Below are positions 12,394-24,404 of a stretch of 64,000 bases of DNA, piece after piece. A model generated the notes under the pieces. The model was not told the origin of the DNA. It did no database searches and was given only the letters and a program-made list of their open reading frames with translations. A program made the translations under genes and the position numbers. The stretch lies in assembly GCF_963675165.1 (NCBI RefSeq), contig NC_087384.1, positions 3,370,501-3,434,500 of the forward strand. Direction: 5' to 3'. The stretch comes from Halichondria panicea (taxonomy: Eukaryota > Porifera > Demospongiae > Suberitida > Halichondriidae). Position 1 is the stretch's first letter. Each line of letters begins with the position of its first letter.

Positions 12394-15300
12394 ATGTCCA
12401 AAATTAAGAAGAAACAGCGAAGTGCAGCCAATACAACTGAGTCAGCAACTCTCTCTGTGAACGAGAAGATTCTTCATGAGTCTTTCCAGCTGTATACAGA
12501 CGAGGAAAAAGGTTTGAACCTCTTAACTGAATCCTCTTGAGTCAAAAGTTTATTAAGTGGATTGGTATAACCATAGTAACTCGTAAATGAACATAATTGG
12601 TGGTCGAGTGCACGAATCTAGACTTCATGCAGCTGTTCTTCCTACTTTTTTAAAGCTTGTTTTTGTCTTTAGCTCTAGAGATTTATGGTAATAAATCCAG
12701 CGAGCCCGAGAGCAAGTTGGTTTACGTTTAACATGTACAACAAATATTTGCATGGCTACATGTATCATCATAACTGTGTGTACATGATGTCACGCTGTGA
12801 GCTCCTGCTGCTGTATGCACTCTCTCAGGGTTGATAGTTTTGGGTGAGAAAGTTGGATTGACTCTTTTGGCACCGAGGAAGAAAATCACAGTGCTGCTCA
12901 TTGGGAACCACTCCGCTGGGAAGAGCTCATTCATCAACTGGTGTGTAATGTTTTGTGTGGTGCATGACCGATGGGTATTGCAGGCATACTCCCTTTAGGA
13001 CTGAAATGTGACGTACATGTACGTATAACTAAAAGAATTTCCCTCCTAATTATCCAAGCAGTACACTCATGGAGCTCTTCATGCAACAAAATTTCTTTTA
13101 GGTACACGTACGGTAATAAAAGCTGATTGGTGCGTGTGCGTGTGCGTGTGTGTGTGTGTCTGTATTCCATCTGTAACGGCTTGAAAAGCGAGGCTTCTAT
13201 AAATTATAGGCTTCTAGCCATGTTTTCTTGACATGTCAGGGCTGCATCCAGGATTTTGGATCAGGGGAGGCAAATTGGGCAAATTAAAAATGTAGGAGGG
13301 GCGAAGTCATCAGAATTATAGCAGTACAAATGAATCTGCCAGATCCTAGGGGGGGCGAAACTGTGCCCAGGGTGGGAGAATTACCCCCCTCGCCCCCCCC
13401 TCAATGCAGCTCTGCATGTGTTTCAATTAATGGTCATGTAAAATCTTTAAAGCAGTCTTGCATTTTGACTTGTACATTTGCTCATTGACAGATAATGCAC
13501 GTACATTATATATTTGTAATCTTACGGTGATGCGTTCTTATTCATGTAAATGAAACTGCCCTCCTACTTTAGCTTGACTGTTTGTAAGTCACAGATTTCC
13601 TTAGTCTTGATTGTTGTACAGATCGATACTCGTTACTTGCCATGGATGCCGAATTCATATATGAAATAATTATACCTGTAACATTGCATGCCTGTATAAT
13701 TACATAGTTATATAATATACATTACAGGTACATCGAAGAGCATGTTCAAAGGACATCAGTCGCCATAGAAACTCAAGGTTTTACGCTAATCACAAGTGGA
13801 AAGAAGAGAGAGTCCTTGACAGTAAGTATGCTGTTTGTTGGGATACATGTACCGTAGTGCAAATGCGTGATACGTACTATCTAACTATTTATGCGAGCAC
13901 CTATCATACATGTACATACTTTTGCATTGCACAATTAATTTGAGACCTGTGCAATCCCTATTGAAATCGCGGCGTTTCATCGAGGAAATAATTAATTGTA
14001 TTTTGGAGGGCCAAAGCGCATTATTCGTTATTTTATACTCGCATAAATACAGTACGCCGTGTAAAGATACGTGATTCTAGAGAATTGTCTGTCTGCACAG
14101 TGAAGAAGACAGATACATGCCATGTATACACTTGAGACAAAACTTATTGGTACAGTCATGTACATAACATATGGATCGATCAAATATTAGTGTCACTTTG
14201 TCATTCAGTAGTTTGTCTACTCAGATCACACTGTCGTTGAGGTCTAAGATAGCCTTGAGGTCTTCTCTGGTGAGGTCTGGTCCGTCAGTTGGGGAGAGAA
14301 GTAGTGGTTCTAGGCCCTGGGGGTTACTCCAGGGGGCAGGGAGGACGGTCTGGGTAGAGCTTTGGGGGTCTGTAGAGGGAACAGGGATAGTCATGTCTAC
14401 TGTTTAGTAGCATATGTACTTATAATTATGTAAACATACAAAAGTAATTTGGCCTAGAAATTAAAGTAGTGTAAGGTTATACACACCCTTATAACTGCAA
14501 CTTTCTTATAACTGCAATAGACGTACAGCCTTTAAATATAAGATCTAGAGTTACACAAATCTACATGTACCGCACACCTTTCTTGCTGTCATCCACCACC
14601 CATCCTCTGGGTGTTGAGGCCAGGTTGAATGACTGTCCAGGTAGTCGTGGAATGTCCTTAAATGAATCTACGTGGGGATGAACCAAAAACTGAACGAACT
14701 CAGGGTAGACAATAAGTCCTTTCCCCTCTCCCGTAGGTGGTGGGGGTGGGTAGTGGGTTGTAGCTTGTGCTCTGGGTATGGGGGTATGAGGTGATTGTGA
14801 TGGTGTAGATCGGGGCAAGTGGGTGGGGGAGATCATCTGCTCTTGCTTTCTCTTATTGCCTGCAGCGGGTTATCACGTGTTCTTAACTGACTGTCACACT
14901 GACTTGTAACTCATATCATGTATAGCAGCTGATAAGCTGCTACACATGTATTTAGATGAAGGCTTGCTTCTATATATCTAGTAAGGCTCTGCAGAAATGG
15001 AATTATTGCTACTACCAATAAGAAATTACAAGAGGTGCTTGTACGTGTGTTAGCTAAATTACCTCTGTTTTTTTGTAACGTTCCAGGTTGCTTCTCTTCA
15101 GCTTGTGGAGGACTACTCATCTTCTTGGTTGCCACTTCAGACAGGGCTCTTGCAAAGTGCTTATCAACCAGATCCTTGGCACTGTTCATCTTTCTGCCTT
15201 GTTCTCAGTCTTTGATACCAATTGTGATGATGTTCCTACTAACACTGCTCAGGGTAGCTTAATACAAATTTCCTTCTATTTCTTTACTCTTTATTCTGCT

Positions 15301-18300
15301 GTGTGCACAATTACACTATGGTCATAGGACACAGACATACCTAACTGTACTCAATGATAGCTCATAGGAACTGACAATTAAAAATAGCTCTTTTAATGGG
15401 AATTTTATTCTCCATTAATCTCACACTTCGTAACAACAAAGGGACTTCAAAGGACACACAATTATTACCTATCTTTGAAACAGTCTTAGATTGGGACAAT
15501 GATTTCAGTTCATGTTCATAGCTATACTCTGAAATGATGGACATAATTGCTGACTATTAGCGCGAGAGCGAGAGAAATGAGCATAGTTTTTCCTGGTTGA
15601 TTTGTGTTTGCTAGTACGATATAATTATGTATATATCACCCCCCCCCCCACACACACACAGGGAATGACCACACTGCATGTGTTTCCTCACATTAGAGAC
15701 TTGGAGCATATTGAAGGTAATCAATTCCCCATCTTACATGTGTACGTATCATTCACATTTCATTGCATATATGTTTTCTTTAGGCCAATTGCTTGTTTGT
15801 GCTGAGTGTAATTAAACTATAAGAGTATGCATTTAAGGTACCGGAGTATAAATTAAAGCATGGATTTCAAGCTACATGTACGTACACGTACATGTACATC
15901 TCTGTAAATGTGAGAGATTTAGTACAGTGAGTTTTGTGCCATGCCTAGTCGGTGTGTAATGAGCATGCAAAGAAATGTGTACAAATGTTCAGCTAAATCT
16001 GAGCTTCACATTGTTATCAGATTTATCATGTCCACTTTTCTGTAGACCAGCGTATAGCAAACCAAAAGATGGTTGCAAAGAGTGTATAAATTATATTGTT
16101 TATTGCTTACATGACTACGACTTCATTGGTGGAGTCCTCTGTATTTAGTTACTACATGTACTTAGGGAATACTAATGATGCGAGGTCGTGGCTATAATTA
16201 TATGCAGTACTTAAAGAAAGGCTCTTGTAGTGTACGTGCACGTATGTATATATATTAGGCAATAATTTAGACATTCAAGCTTTATGAGATTGTGGGAGCT
16301 AGGGGACACTGGACTAATAGTCTGAGTTCATGTGTACAAAGAGGAAGTGTGCATAGTGTTAGTTTTAGGAGAAAGGGTGTCATATGCCGCAACCATGCAT
16401 CGTGTAGGAAAGTTGTCTAAGCATTGTTTGAATGTCATGCAGTAGCCCACGACTAGTAATGTTAGTCGTTGCTTTGTGATGACTCTTCTGTTGTGTGCAG
16501 GTGTGGTGGATTATCTGGACACCCAAGTGTCTACCTCCAAGCAGAAGAAGTTTAACCTGGTGACGTTTATAGACTCACCTGGACTTGTGGATGGTGATAT
16601 GAACTATCCCTTTGATGTAAATGAGGCCATTATCATGCTGGGAAACACGGTTGACTTGATCTTCGTGCTTTTCGATCCGTTAGGACAAGCACTCTGTAAG
16701 AGGACACTCAATATCCTTGGTGAGAATTTTTAGGTGGTATAATTGTGTTGCATGCCATGCAACACAGTGCAACATACTACATACACAGTCATACCCATAT
16801 ACTAGTAAAAGTGATTTAATTGGCCCTCATTTTAGTTCCCATTGAAGCACTCATGTATGTGCTCTATGTGCTCGCTATATTATTACTACCTGCAGAGGAG
16901 CTAAGTAAGCAGAATTCCGGAAAGTTGAAGCTGTTCCTTAGCAAGGCCGACACTGCCGGGCTAGAGAAAGACAGGCAGGTGAGATATCAGTGTTGCCAAG
17001 CACATGTACATTTATGAGTCCCTGAAGGCTTAATGTTATATTTGTGTTTCCGAGAAAGGGTTAATAGTTTGTATCACCACTCACAGTTGTAGGATGTGTA
17101 TGTTAACAATATTATTAGGCTACTGTGCATTACATGCACTTTTTCTACTACACGTACAGCGAGTTTTGATTCAAATCACGCAAGAGATCTGCAAACGACC
17201 GGGACTGAATAAGGCTGGGTTTGACATGCCAGCCATTTTTGTTCCCACTCTGGCTGAAAAGGTACATGTACATGTATAACTTTTAGCCTATAATAACACA
17301 GCTATACATGTAGCTGTGAAGTGTTTGCTATGTAAAACTTACAGCATCCTTTTTAGCAAGAATCATAGTCGATTATTTCCGACTCTTTTTCACCGTTTGC
17401 TGCATGTGTAACTGCAAGTATATGACATTGTGTGTATTTATAGTCTGCTAGTACTGTTAGCTTTATTGCCATGAATCTTTGGCGCCTCCACCGAGGTATC
17501 AGCACCCGCGGCGCTTTCATTATACCATAATTATATAGTATACTTTAATCTTTATGCTTGGATTCAGAGTTCTAAATGCGAGAACCAGATTGAAGAGTTG
17601 TGCTTGGAGATAGAAAATACCATCAATAGGAGCATACAGAATACCCTCAATACACTGGAGAGAGACGCTCAGCTCATTGTTAACAAGATAAATGAAAAGC
17701 AGCAACATGACAGGTGAGATAGAATTTTAACTCTGAGGCAGCGTATGTGATCATGGCCGGGTTATAGTAGTCTGTCAGTGTGTTGTTCTGTTTTTTTTTT
17801 GTTACTCTGAGTCTACTCACTTTGATACCAAAGTATGCGCTTATACATGTACATGTACATGTACATGCCTATATGCTATACATGTATTCGAGTAAGCCCA
17901 GTTTCTGCGGTAGCTGTATATGTTTGGTGGCTCGATCCTAATGTTGCTTTTTCTTTCCCGGTACCCTCTTTTTCCATAATAGCGAGATTATACGAGACTA
18001 AGAATGTGCTGGCTTAGTAGAATCCATATATGGGATGTGTTGTACAAGTACAGTATTTATAGACTGAGTCAATTCATCACAGTGCTGCATATTTTTAGTT
18101 TGAAACTACAACACACTCCATGTTCTTTACATGGCCGTCAAAAATGCACGTTGTCATTTTAACTGCCTGCAATTTTACTCTATAGTGCTCAGAACCGAGC
18201 CAACTTATCATCCAAATGCCGTGGCGTGGTGCTCTATCTGTTAGCGATATTCCTCTTCCTCTCATTCTGTATCCCATTCGCTCACAAGGTTTCAGTTGGA

Positions 18301-19720
18301 TCTCTGCAATTGGATGCCTATCTCGTGAGTGCACTAAATACATAGTTAGAAACTTGACTTATGCTAATGGTAATTACTACGCAGGATGTTTTTTTTCTGC
18401 TATGGAATGCCAGTTCCGACAGCTACCATACTGCTATCACCCTTGGTTACCTGTTATTTTCCCTGCTGTTGTTCTTCATTGGAGGCAGATGGTTTCGGTT
18501 AGCTTGACTTTCACGATCAGATTGTGCTTTGTTCCTATAAATAGTACTATTACTGTGCTTAATATTGTAACAACTGTTAGTTACTAAGAGGGTATACAAC
18601 AGGTATGTTAGTCATTTTGGCGTATAGAAATCAGCTACTGTATATGTATATATAGGCATAAGAAATGTCTACCCATATATGTATGATCATAGTATGCACA
18701 CGATTCTTATTTACTTGATCAGTATTTTCCCTTGCCGATAATTATGGTGAACTAGCTAGTTTCGATTTGTAAATCACTTGATTTCTCATTAACAGAACTG
18801 CCCTTACATTGAGCCGTTCTCAGAAAAAAGAGCTTGAAGCGCAAGTGGAATATGTCAACGATATCGTCAAGGGAAGAAAGGTGTGTGTGATACAGAACTG
18901 TATCATCAGCTATTCCTCGTTTGTTTGGGCAATAGTTTTGTTTTGCTGTTGCCTTAATTATGCCTCAAAAGATATCACACAGGAGGCATTCGGTATGAAC
19001 GCGGTTAATGGTAAAGCTGTGTGTATGTGTGTGTATATTTCACTTGCAATATGCGACGAAAATAAAGCTTTTAGAATTCTTGGATTTTTCAAGCTTCTTT
19101 CTCGAGTTATGGTTAGTTTTACTTATTAATAGTGAAGGCTGTTGCAGTCTCTTAAGAACTGTGCATATAGCATCATAATTATGTTCACACAAACTTTCGT
19201 GAGTTAGCCTCCCACTAAAGTGCTAGCTATTTGAGAGTGAGAAAAGAACTACAAACATATATGTACATGTATAATGCCATAATTGTGAACTTTGACCTTG
19301 CTACAGATCCACCCAAATTTTGTAGGAAATGCACATGATATTAAACTTCATCCTAATACTACTATCCTTCAAGAACATCTCTAGCCAATCAGACATCTGT
19401 AATTCCATTAAGCTTTTTTCCGTAACACTCCGTAAAACTTTTCAAAACATGCTGCGAAGCATTTAGCACCGCAGTGCTTTTACTGTACGAGTGTCTGTAC
19501 GAGTGTCTGTTACAGTATCCTTGATTATTTATACTGAGCTACATGTACAGTTTGTATGCTTTAATTGGCACACTCCCATACGTGCTGTAAGGTTGTGAAA
19601 CAAGCTAAAAGAAGACAAATTTTTGATAATTGTCATGTAATGTTATGTATATACATTGTACACCCCTCACAGGCCCAGATGTACAAAGACTATCTACAGC
19701 AGAGTGTAGAGCTGACATGA
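12394..19720 (+). CDS. Dynamin/EHD-superfamily GTPase with C-terminal membrane hairpin
   Basis: Predicted membrane-remodelling GTPase, 442 aa. Thirteen exons: 12394-12511, 12673-12687, 12829-12940, 13728-13821, 15662-15716, 16501-16719, 16896-16978, 17160-17261, 17568-17713, 18186-18324, 18385-18497, 18796-18880, 19673-19720. Seen: P-loop GNHSAGKSS (70-78), switch-type ETQGFT (96-101), DSPG (156-159), SKAD (220-223), an amphipathic helical stretch (267-314), then two hydrophobic helices (about 329-347 and 378-396) and a charged C-terminal tail. The single large GTPase domain with ordered G1, G3 and G4 motifs resembles the dynamin/EHD superfamily; no EH domain is present. The start at 12394 has an in-frame alternative at 12367. 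Intron 4 (13822-15661) contains an antisense gene. The exact family name is not known to me; GTPase call firm, cellular role inferred. Confidence 0.82.
12673..12687 (+). other. 15-nt micro-exon of the GTPase gene
   Basis: CTCTAGAGATTTATG lies between tttag and gtaata. It adds ALEIY in frame between exons 1 and 3 and is needed for phase: exon 1 ends with one spare base and exon 3 needs one. Skipping it keeps the frame (15 nt), so it could be alternatively spliced. Confidence 0.7.
14221..15544 (-). CDS. Nested antisense gene with a TONDU-like motif
   Basis: A complete four-exon gene inside intron 4 of the GTPase gene, on the opposite strand: 15469-15544, 15063-15203, 14578-14859, 14221-14399. 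All joins are GT-AG, phases agree, 225 aa plus stop. Seen: LVDKHFARALSEV (about residues 36-48), resembling the TEAD-binding TONDU motif of vestigial-like proteins (known VGLL4 form VDDHFAKAL); a basic KKM stretch; a Pro-rich middle (HYPPPPPTGEG); an aromatic segment (VYPEFVQFLVHP); and an acidic C-terminus (DLTREDLKAILDLND) like an activation domain. It probably acts as a nuclear cofactor, but no folded domain is visible and the family call rests on a nine-residue motif. The gene model is firmer than the function. Confidence 0.65.
17477..17522. repeat. Short hairpin repeat (gcgcctccaccgaggtatcagcacc family)
   Basis: ggcgcctccaccgaggtatc with agcacccgcggcgctttcat in intron 8 of the GTPase gene. 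A related inverted copy occurs near 38062 (gcaccgcaggtgctgatgcc...). Function unknown; likely a remnant of a dispersed repeat. Confidence 0.4.
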
Positions 19721-20295
19721 CCTTTATATGTGTAGGTACGTATGATTTATTTTTCTTGATCCCACATTATACATGTATGAAGCAAAGTAAAAGTAATTTC
19801 ATCTTTCATCCTTGAATTGAATTCTTTTCTTTGTACCACTATGATAATAATATTACTGTAAGTGTAAGGGTTGTGTCACTGTGTATATAGTTAGTGTGCA
19901 GTACATATACGGCACTTCACTCAAGTGTAAGCTAATACTAGGTGTTTGCGTATAGTAATAGTACGCTTTACTGGTCCAGGATGGATAGATGTTTAATTAT
20001 TGGTTCCATGCAATCATAATTATGTTGTGACTGTTTTGTATCACGTTTATACAGTATAAATTTAGTTTTGAGTGTCTCTCACTTATCCTTATTTTAGACC
20101 ACCCTTAAATTTGGGTCTGCGGTCTGCGATGTGTACTAGACCCCAATTTAGGAATATCTCCCAGAAGCTGTCTATTCTAGGGGAGGCTTCACGTAGGGTG
20201 CAACAAGTAGTAATAGATCTATGTACTTGTTTAGCATGTCAGGTCATGCATGTAACGTTCACACTTGAAAACCTTACTACAACAACTTATCAACT

Positions 20296-20515
20296 ACCGT
20301 ATTACTAGAATGTTTTGCGAGCATCAAACATTTGCGAACTTTGCGAGGGTTGATCAATTCGCAACAATAAAAATCCGCAAAACCTAATTTATTACTAGTA
20401 AATACACACGATCCTTGCCAGAACGCAATAGTTGGATCGCAAAAGGGTCAAATTTTCTGCTGATTTGGCTCATTCACAAAGGTTTTTCACCAGCAAAATA
20501 TTCTAGTAATACGGT
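20296..20515 (+). mobile_element. 220-bp MITE (ACCGTATTACTAGAAT family), copy 1
   Basis: Termini accgtattactagaat and attctagtaatacggt are perfect inverted repeats. The interior is AT-rich with gcgaa/ttcgc words and has no ORF. A second, inverted copy lies at 53143-53361 in a TRAIP intron, matching along its whole length. Confidence 0.8.
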
Positions 20516-20876
20516 ACCTAGAGCGCTACTGTAACAATGTGTGTTGTGTCTATCACACCTTTGTACAGTGAAAATTGGTCTGACCTATTTTTGGGAATTA
20601 TGTATTGAAACTATAAGTGATACTTGCTACAGTGTCAACGGTTAGTTACTAACACTGCTTTTTCTGCCAAATAGCTAGAAGCCTCGACCCAGGTACAAAC
20701 TGTATGTCTGGCTTGCGAGATAAATAGCTATAACGCTCTATGCAAGGCTAAGGCTAGTCGAGCGCCGCCGCCCTCCTTGAATTCCACCAGCAGAACAAAA
20801 CTGTGGATAGGTTTGACTCCCGACCTCCTTCCGGGCAACGGCAACGGTAGAGGGCGGCGGCGCCCGACTAGGCTAA

Positions 20877-21126
20877 GGCCATGCAAAGTCAATTTGTAGT
20901 TTCTCAGGCCCTCGCGCTTGGAAATTGACTGCTTTCCAAATATCACGTGACCTCAAATTAGAGGCACTAAAAGAAAAGACAATGATAAATTTGTATGGTT
21001 TTTTGGTCATGATGACTAAAATTAAATATGCACTTCCACTTATTGAGGAAGTTAGGGGTGTGTTTTCAATTACAATTCTATGAATATCATTATCATTGAG
21101 AAACTACAAATTGACTTTGCATGGCC
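20877..21126. mobile_element. 250-bp MITE with 30-bp perfect terminal inverted repeats
   Basis: Bases 20877-20906 and 21097-21126 are exact inverted copies of each other (core aactacaaattgactttgca). The interior has no coding capacity. The perfect ends suggest recent movement. Flanks belong to the dispersed gcctcgaatccaggc hairpin family. Confidence 0.75.
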
Positions 21127-21316
21127 TAGCCTCGAATTAGCCTCGAATCCAGGCGGCCTGGTCTCGAGGCTAAACTCGAATATGAACCGTTTTTGTGGCG
21201 TATGATTGTGAAGAGACTGCAGCTTCAATGAAAGTGTAACTCAAAAATCAAACTCCCAAAACAGTTCCACTCGCATTGCAACTGTTAAGCTAGTTATAGC
21301 TGCATGGCCATGGAAT

Positions 21317-21322
21317 ACACAC

Positions 21323-21352
<30 letters not shown>
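21317..21352. repeat. CA dinucleotide microsatellite
   Basis: About 17 CA units with one interruption, in intergenic DNA. Confidence 0.95.
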
Positions 21353-21353
<1 letters not shown>

Positions 21354-22409
21354 AAACTGCACAACAGTTGAGAACATGGATTTCGTCCAACCGTTCAGAA
21401 TCTGAAAGCAGACAAGGTCAAACACTCCTTGCTAATTTTGACCTTTTAATGAACTTATACTTACTGTACTTATTCGATTTAAAGCGACACTTTTTAATAA
21501 TTACAAAGCCAGAGGTCGTTTCTTTTGGAGGTTGAAAAATTATGTTGAAGTTCTGGTGTCGCATATTTAGAGGGTCGCATCTAATTGGATACTGTCATCG
21601 ATTATAGGCCGCTTAAATTACATTGTTTCTTAATCTTGCGGCCTGGAATCAAGGCTGTGGTTTGACACAAATTGTTTGTTATGACTACATAGATTTTCTT
21701 TTATCTACACAATGGTATCAGCAAAATTTATTAGAAATCACAAGATTCACATTTATGTACCAATGCCAGCAAATTTGCAGTTTTCTTTTACTCTCTATGC
21801 TGCAAGCACTGTAGCTAGCCTATGACAGGCTGTTGCTTTGTACTTACTCGCTAGGGCTTGTAGAAGCTAGTAGCTATGACTCTCAAATTTGGAAGACTAG
21901 TGGCTATTGTTTCCACGTGGGTATAGTGAGGGAAAAGTCAAGTGGTGTCCAACCTCCTTGGATTTGAAAGTGTTTTTTGTTAGGGTTTTTATTATGCACC
22001 ACATGCAGTACGTACGTTATGGTAACTGTGTGTATTTGCTCAGTGCAATTGCAAAAAACCTAGCTGTGGGAACAGTATAGGAGGAAACCAGGTTTCATCT
22101 TTAACATTTTAGGTCTTTTTTCATTGACTTGTAGTCTATGTAGTCATAACAAACAACTTGTGTTGGCAACACAGAATAATTATTAGGTTTCCTGAATAGT
22201 GCAGGTGAATAGTATCAATTCATGAATAGTATGGCTACCATCTACTATTACCAGGATACCTGGTATATGAGGAAACAGATCTTGAATTCATTTGTAAGTA
22301 AGAAGAAAACCTACTAAGTGACTACCGGGCTTCCTTGATAGACTACTAGTTTGCTTATCTCTATACCGTCAGGATGCATATACATGTACACCTATAATAA
22401 TTATATGTA

Positions 22410-22553
22410 CCATATAGCGGGTAATTTTCGTTGGTGTAAATTTTCGTATACCCATTTAAATATTGAAATTATTATTTGTACAGCTCAGGATAGTAACGTT
22501 GAACCTATTGCGGTAGAATTTGTATGATGCTCTACAATACGAAACTAACCCGC
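22410..22553. mobile_element. MITE of the GCGGGTAATTTTCG family, copy 1
   Basis: Begins ccatatagcgggtaattttc and ends cgaaactaacccgcta, an inverted pair. The interior carries gcggtagaatttgtatgatgctcta, found in reverse orientation at 54436-54577. Confidence 0.6.
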
Positions 22554-23035
22554 TAATAATTATAATTATTGTATGTATAGGAAACACACTTGTTAGGTAC
22601 CGTAATTAAATTATAAGCTCTTATTAACAACGTAGGTATGAATTAATACGCGATAATTATGATAGACACTCGCGTAAATAGCATTGTTAGTATTGCACAT
22701 TATTTTCTAGCACTATACCTGTTATTCATTTGTGCAAAGTTATGAAGTTTTTATGCTTATGTCGACTTGTTTTGTAAACACTTCAATGAGGGCCAAACAC
22801 TACTTATTATATACTTGTGTAGATAATAAGATAATTATTATCGTATCTTGATCAAAAGATAATTATTAGCGTATCTTGATCCATGACATTTCACTAACGT
22901 CGAGAATTGGCTTCGTCAACATTGCCGTACATCTGGTAACATGCGGTCAACACCCACAATGCAATTGTATAGTATCATACAATCGCGATTTGTCTCGGAC
23001 GTCACATGAACAGAGCACTTAGTAATTTTCATGCA

Positions 23036-23203
23036 TGGGGTAAAAAATTCGTTCAACTCGAAACGGTGAATTTTCATAAGTAAAAAATGTCACTATCTGC
23101 ACTGCATTTTGGTAAACCACGCCTACGTTTTGTGGGGAACATTTTCGTGGAGGTCAGCTTGCCCACAAATATTTTACCCTACGAAAATTACCCGCTATTC
23201 AGT
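23036..23203. mobile_element. MITE of the TAAAAATTCGTTCAACTCGAA subfamily, copy 1
   Basis: A 168-bp stretch with ttcgttcaactcgaa, ggtaaaccacgcctacg and cagcttgcccac, ending in a tacgaaaattacccgct terminus. Nearly the same order of words occurs at 32108-32276 in the RSRC2-like intron. Confidence 0.65.
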
Positions 23204-23582
23204 ATAAGCAACCACATACCCACCACCTTTGGTTGCCATGGAAATGTTTTTGGATATGTTGAAGCTCAATTATTTAACGTGCACAATTCATCACAATTTT
23301 TTGAAAAATCAACGTCAAGATATTCCTCTACTCCATTAATTTATGTACCAATGCTCACAAATTTGGGATATTTTACTCTAATAGATTGCACTCACTGTTA
23401 ATTGAATACTGCCATATGCACAAGGGTAATCTCCTTAAAATATAGCTTGTATATAAGGTAATTAACATGACGTGTTTAAAAATGGTACGAAGTATAGTGC
23501 ATCTAGGTCAGTATTATTAAAGGATACAGTCCTATATATTATAGGAGTTCACTAAATACTATAGTTATTATTCGTATACAGC

Positions 23583-23720
23583 AATTCTAATTTCGACTTC
23601 ACTTATTGTGCCTCCATACAAATGCAATCAGAACAGCATTGCAATGCTATAATGCAGCAAGCAGCAGGAATCGTTGACTCTAGATTAATCAGTGATTCGG
23701 TATTATTAGCTAGTGTATAG
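23583..23720 (-). pseudogene. Decayed copy of the multicopper oxidase 3' end
   Basis: Contains aatgcaatcagaacagca, atgcagcaagcagcag and attaatcagtgattcggta in the same order and orientation as bases 24470-24580 of the oxidase gene 0.9 kb away, with indels. It corresponds to the C-terminal membrane segment only. Probably the remnant of a tandem duplicate. Confidence 0.65.
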
Positions 23721-24081
23721 CCAAAATTACCACTACCTTGGGATCAAATTAAGTCATTGGGTATACAGTATCGCTACACTATGGTCCAGGGTACCTATAA
23801 TTATTATTATAGCGAGCAAACCTAGTGTAATAAAATAAATGGTTGTGCTATTAACTCTTAAAAATCCCACAAGCACCTGCGTGCTTAATGCCCTATAAGG
23901 CTTTGGTGTCACCAATATTTAATAGGGTATTACTATAATGATTATAGAAGCACAGAAAGTTGATCAGTATTAGCAATGTGCACTTCTTGATTCTATTATT
24001 TTTGTGTGAACGTCATAATTATGCATGTACATAAACTCTTTTTGAAAACGTATCATACCCATGCATGCATGCATACAGTGA

Positions 24082-24234
24082 AGCACACACAATGCTTTGG
24101 CTACTGTAGCAATTGCTGCCATACCGGTATTTAGCACACACAATACTTCAGCTACTGTACCAATTGCTGCCATACCGGTATTTAGCACACACAATGCTTT
24201 GGCTACTGTACCAATTGCTGCCATACCGGTATTT
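24082..24234. repeat. Three 51-bp tandem repeats
   Basis: Units 24082-24132, 24133-24183 and 24184-24234, each containing ttgctgccataccggtattt. The second unit differs by a few substitutions. The period is a multiple of three, so the minus strand stays open (MAAIGTVAKALCVLNTG repeated), but there is no other sign of coding. Confidence 0.9.
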
Positions 24235-24404
24235 TAGTTAGGGTGACATGAACAGTTGTAAACATTACATGTTCTCATGAAATTGGTAACATAAAAAAAT
24301 CGTTCATTTGTAAAACTGGACATACTTATACAACCAGGCAGCTAAAAGAAACAGTCATAAATTATACATAAATTATCATTATTCACTACAAAAATGTACA
24401 GCAG

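Larger units (their letters stand above)
19721..24404. other. Repeat-rich intergenic region
   Basis: 4.7 kb between the 3' ends of the GTPase gene (+) and the multicopper oxidase gene (-), which converge. Holds MITEs at 20296-20515, 20877-21126, 22410-22553 and 23036-23203, a CA repeat at 21317-21352, a decayed oxidase fragment at 23583-23720 and a 51-bp tandem repeat at 24082-24234. No host gene seen. Confidence 0.6.

Noticed and set aside
24082-24234. CRISPR-like array
   Set aside because: Units are contiguous 51-bp tandem repeats with no spacers, in eukaryotic DNA.
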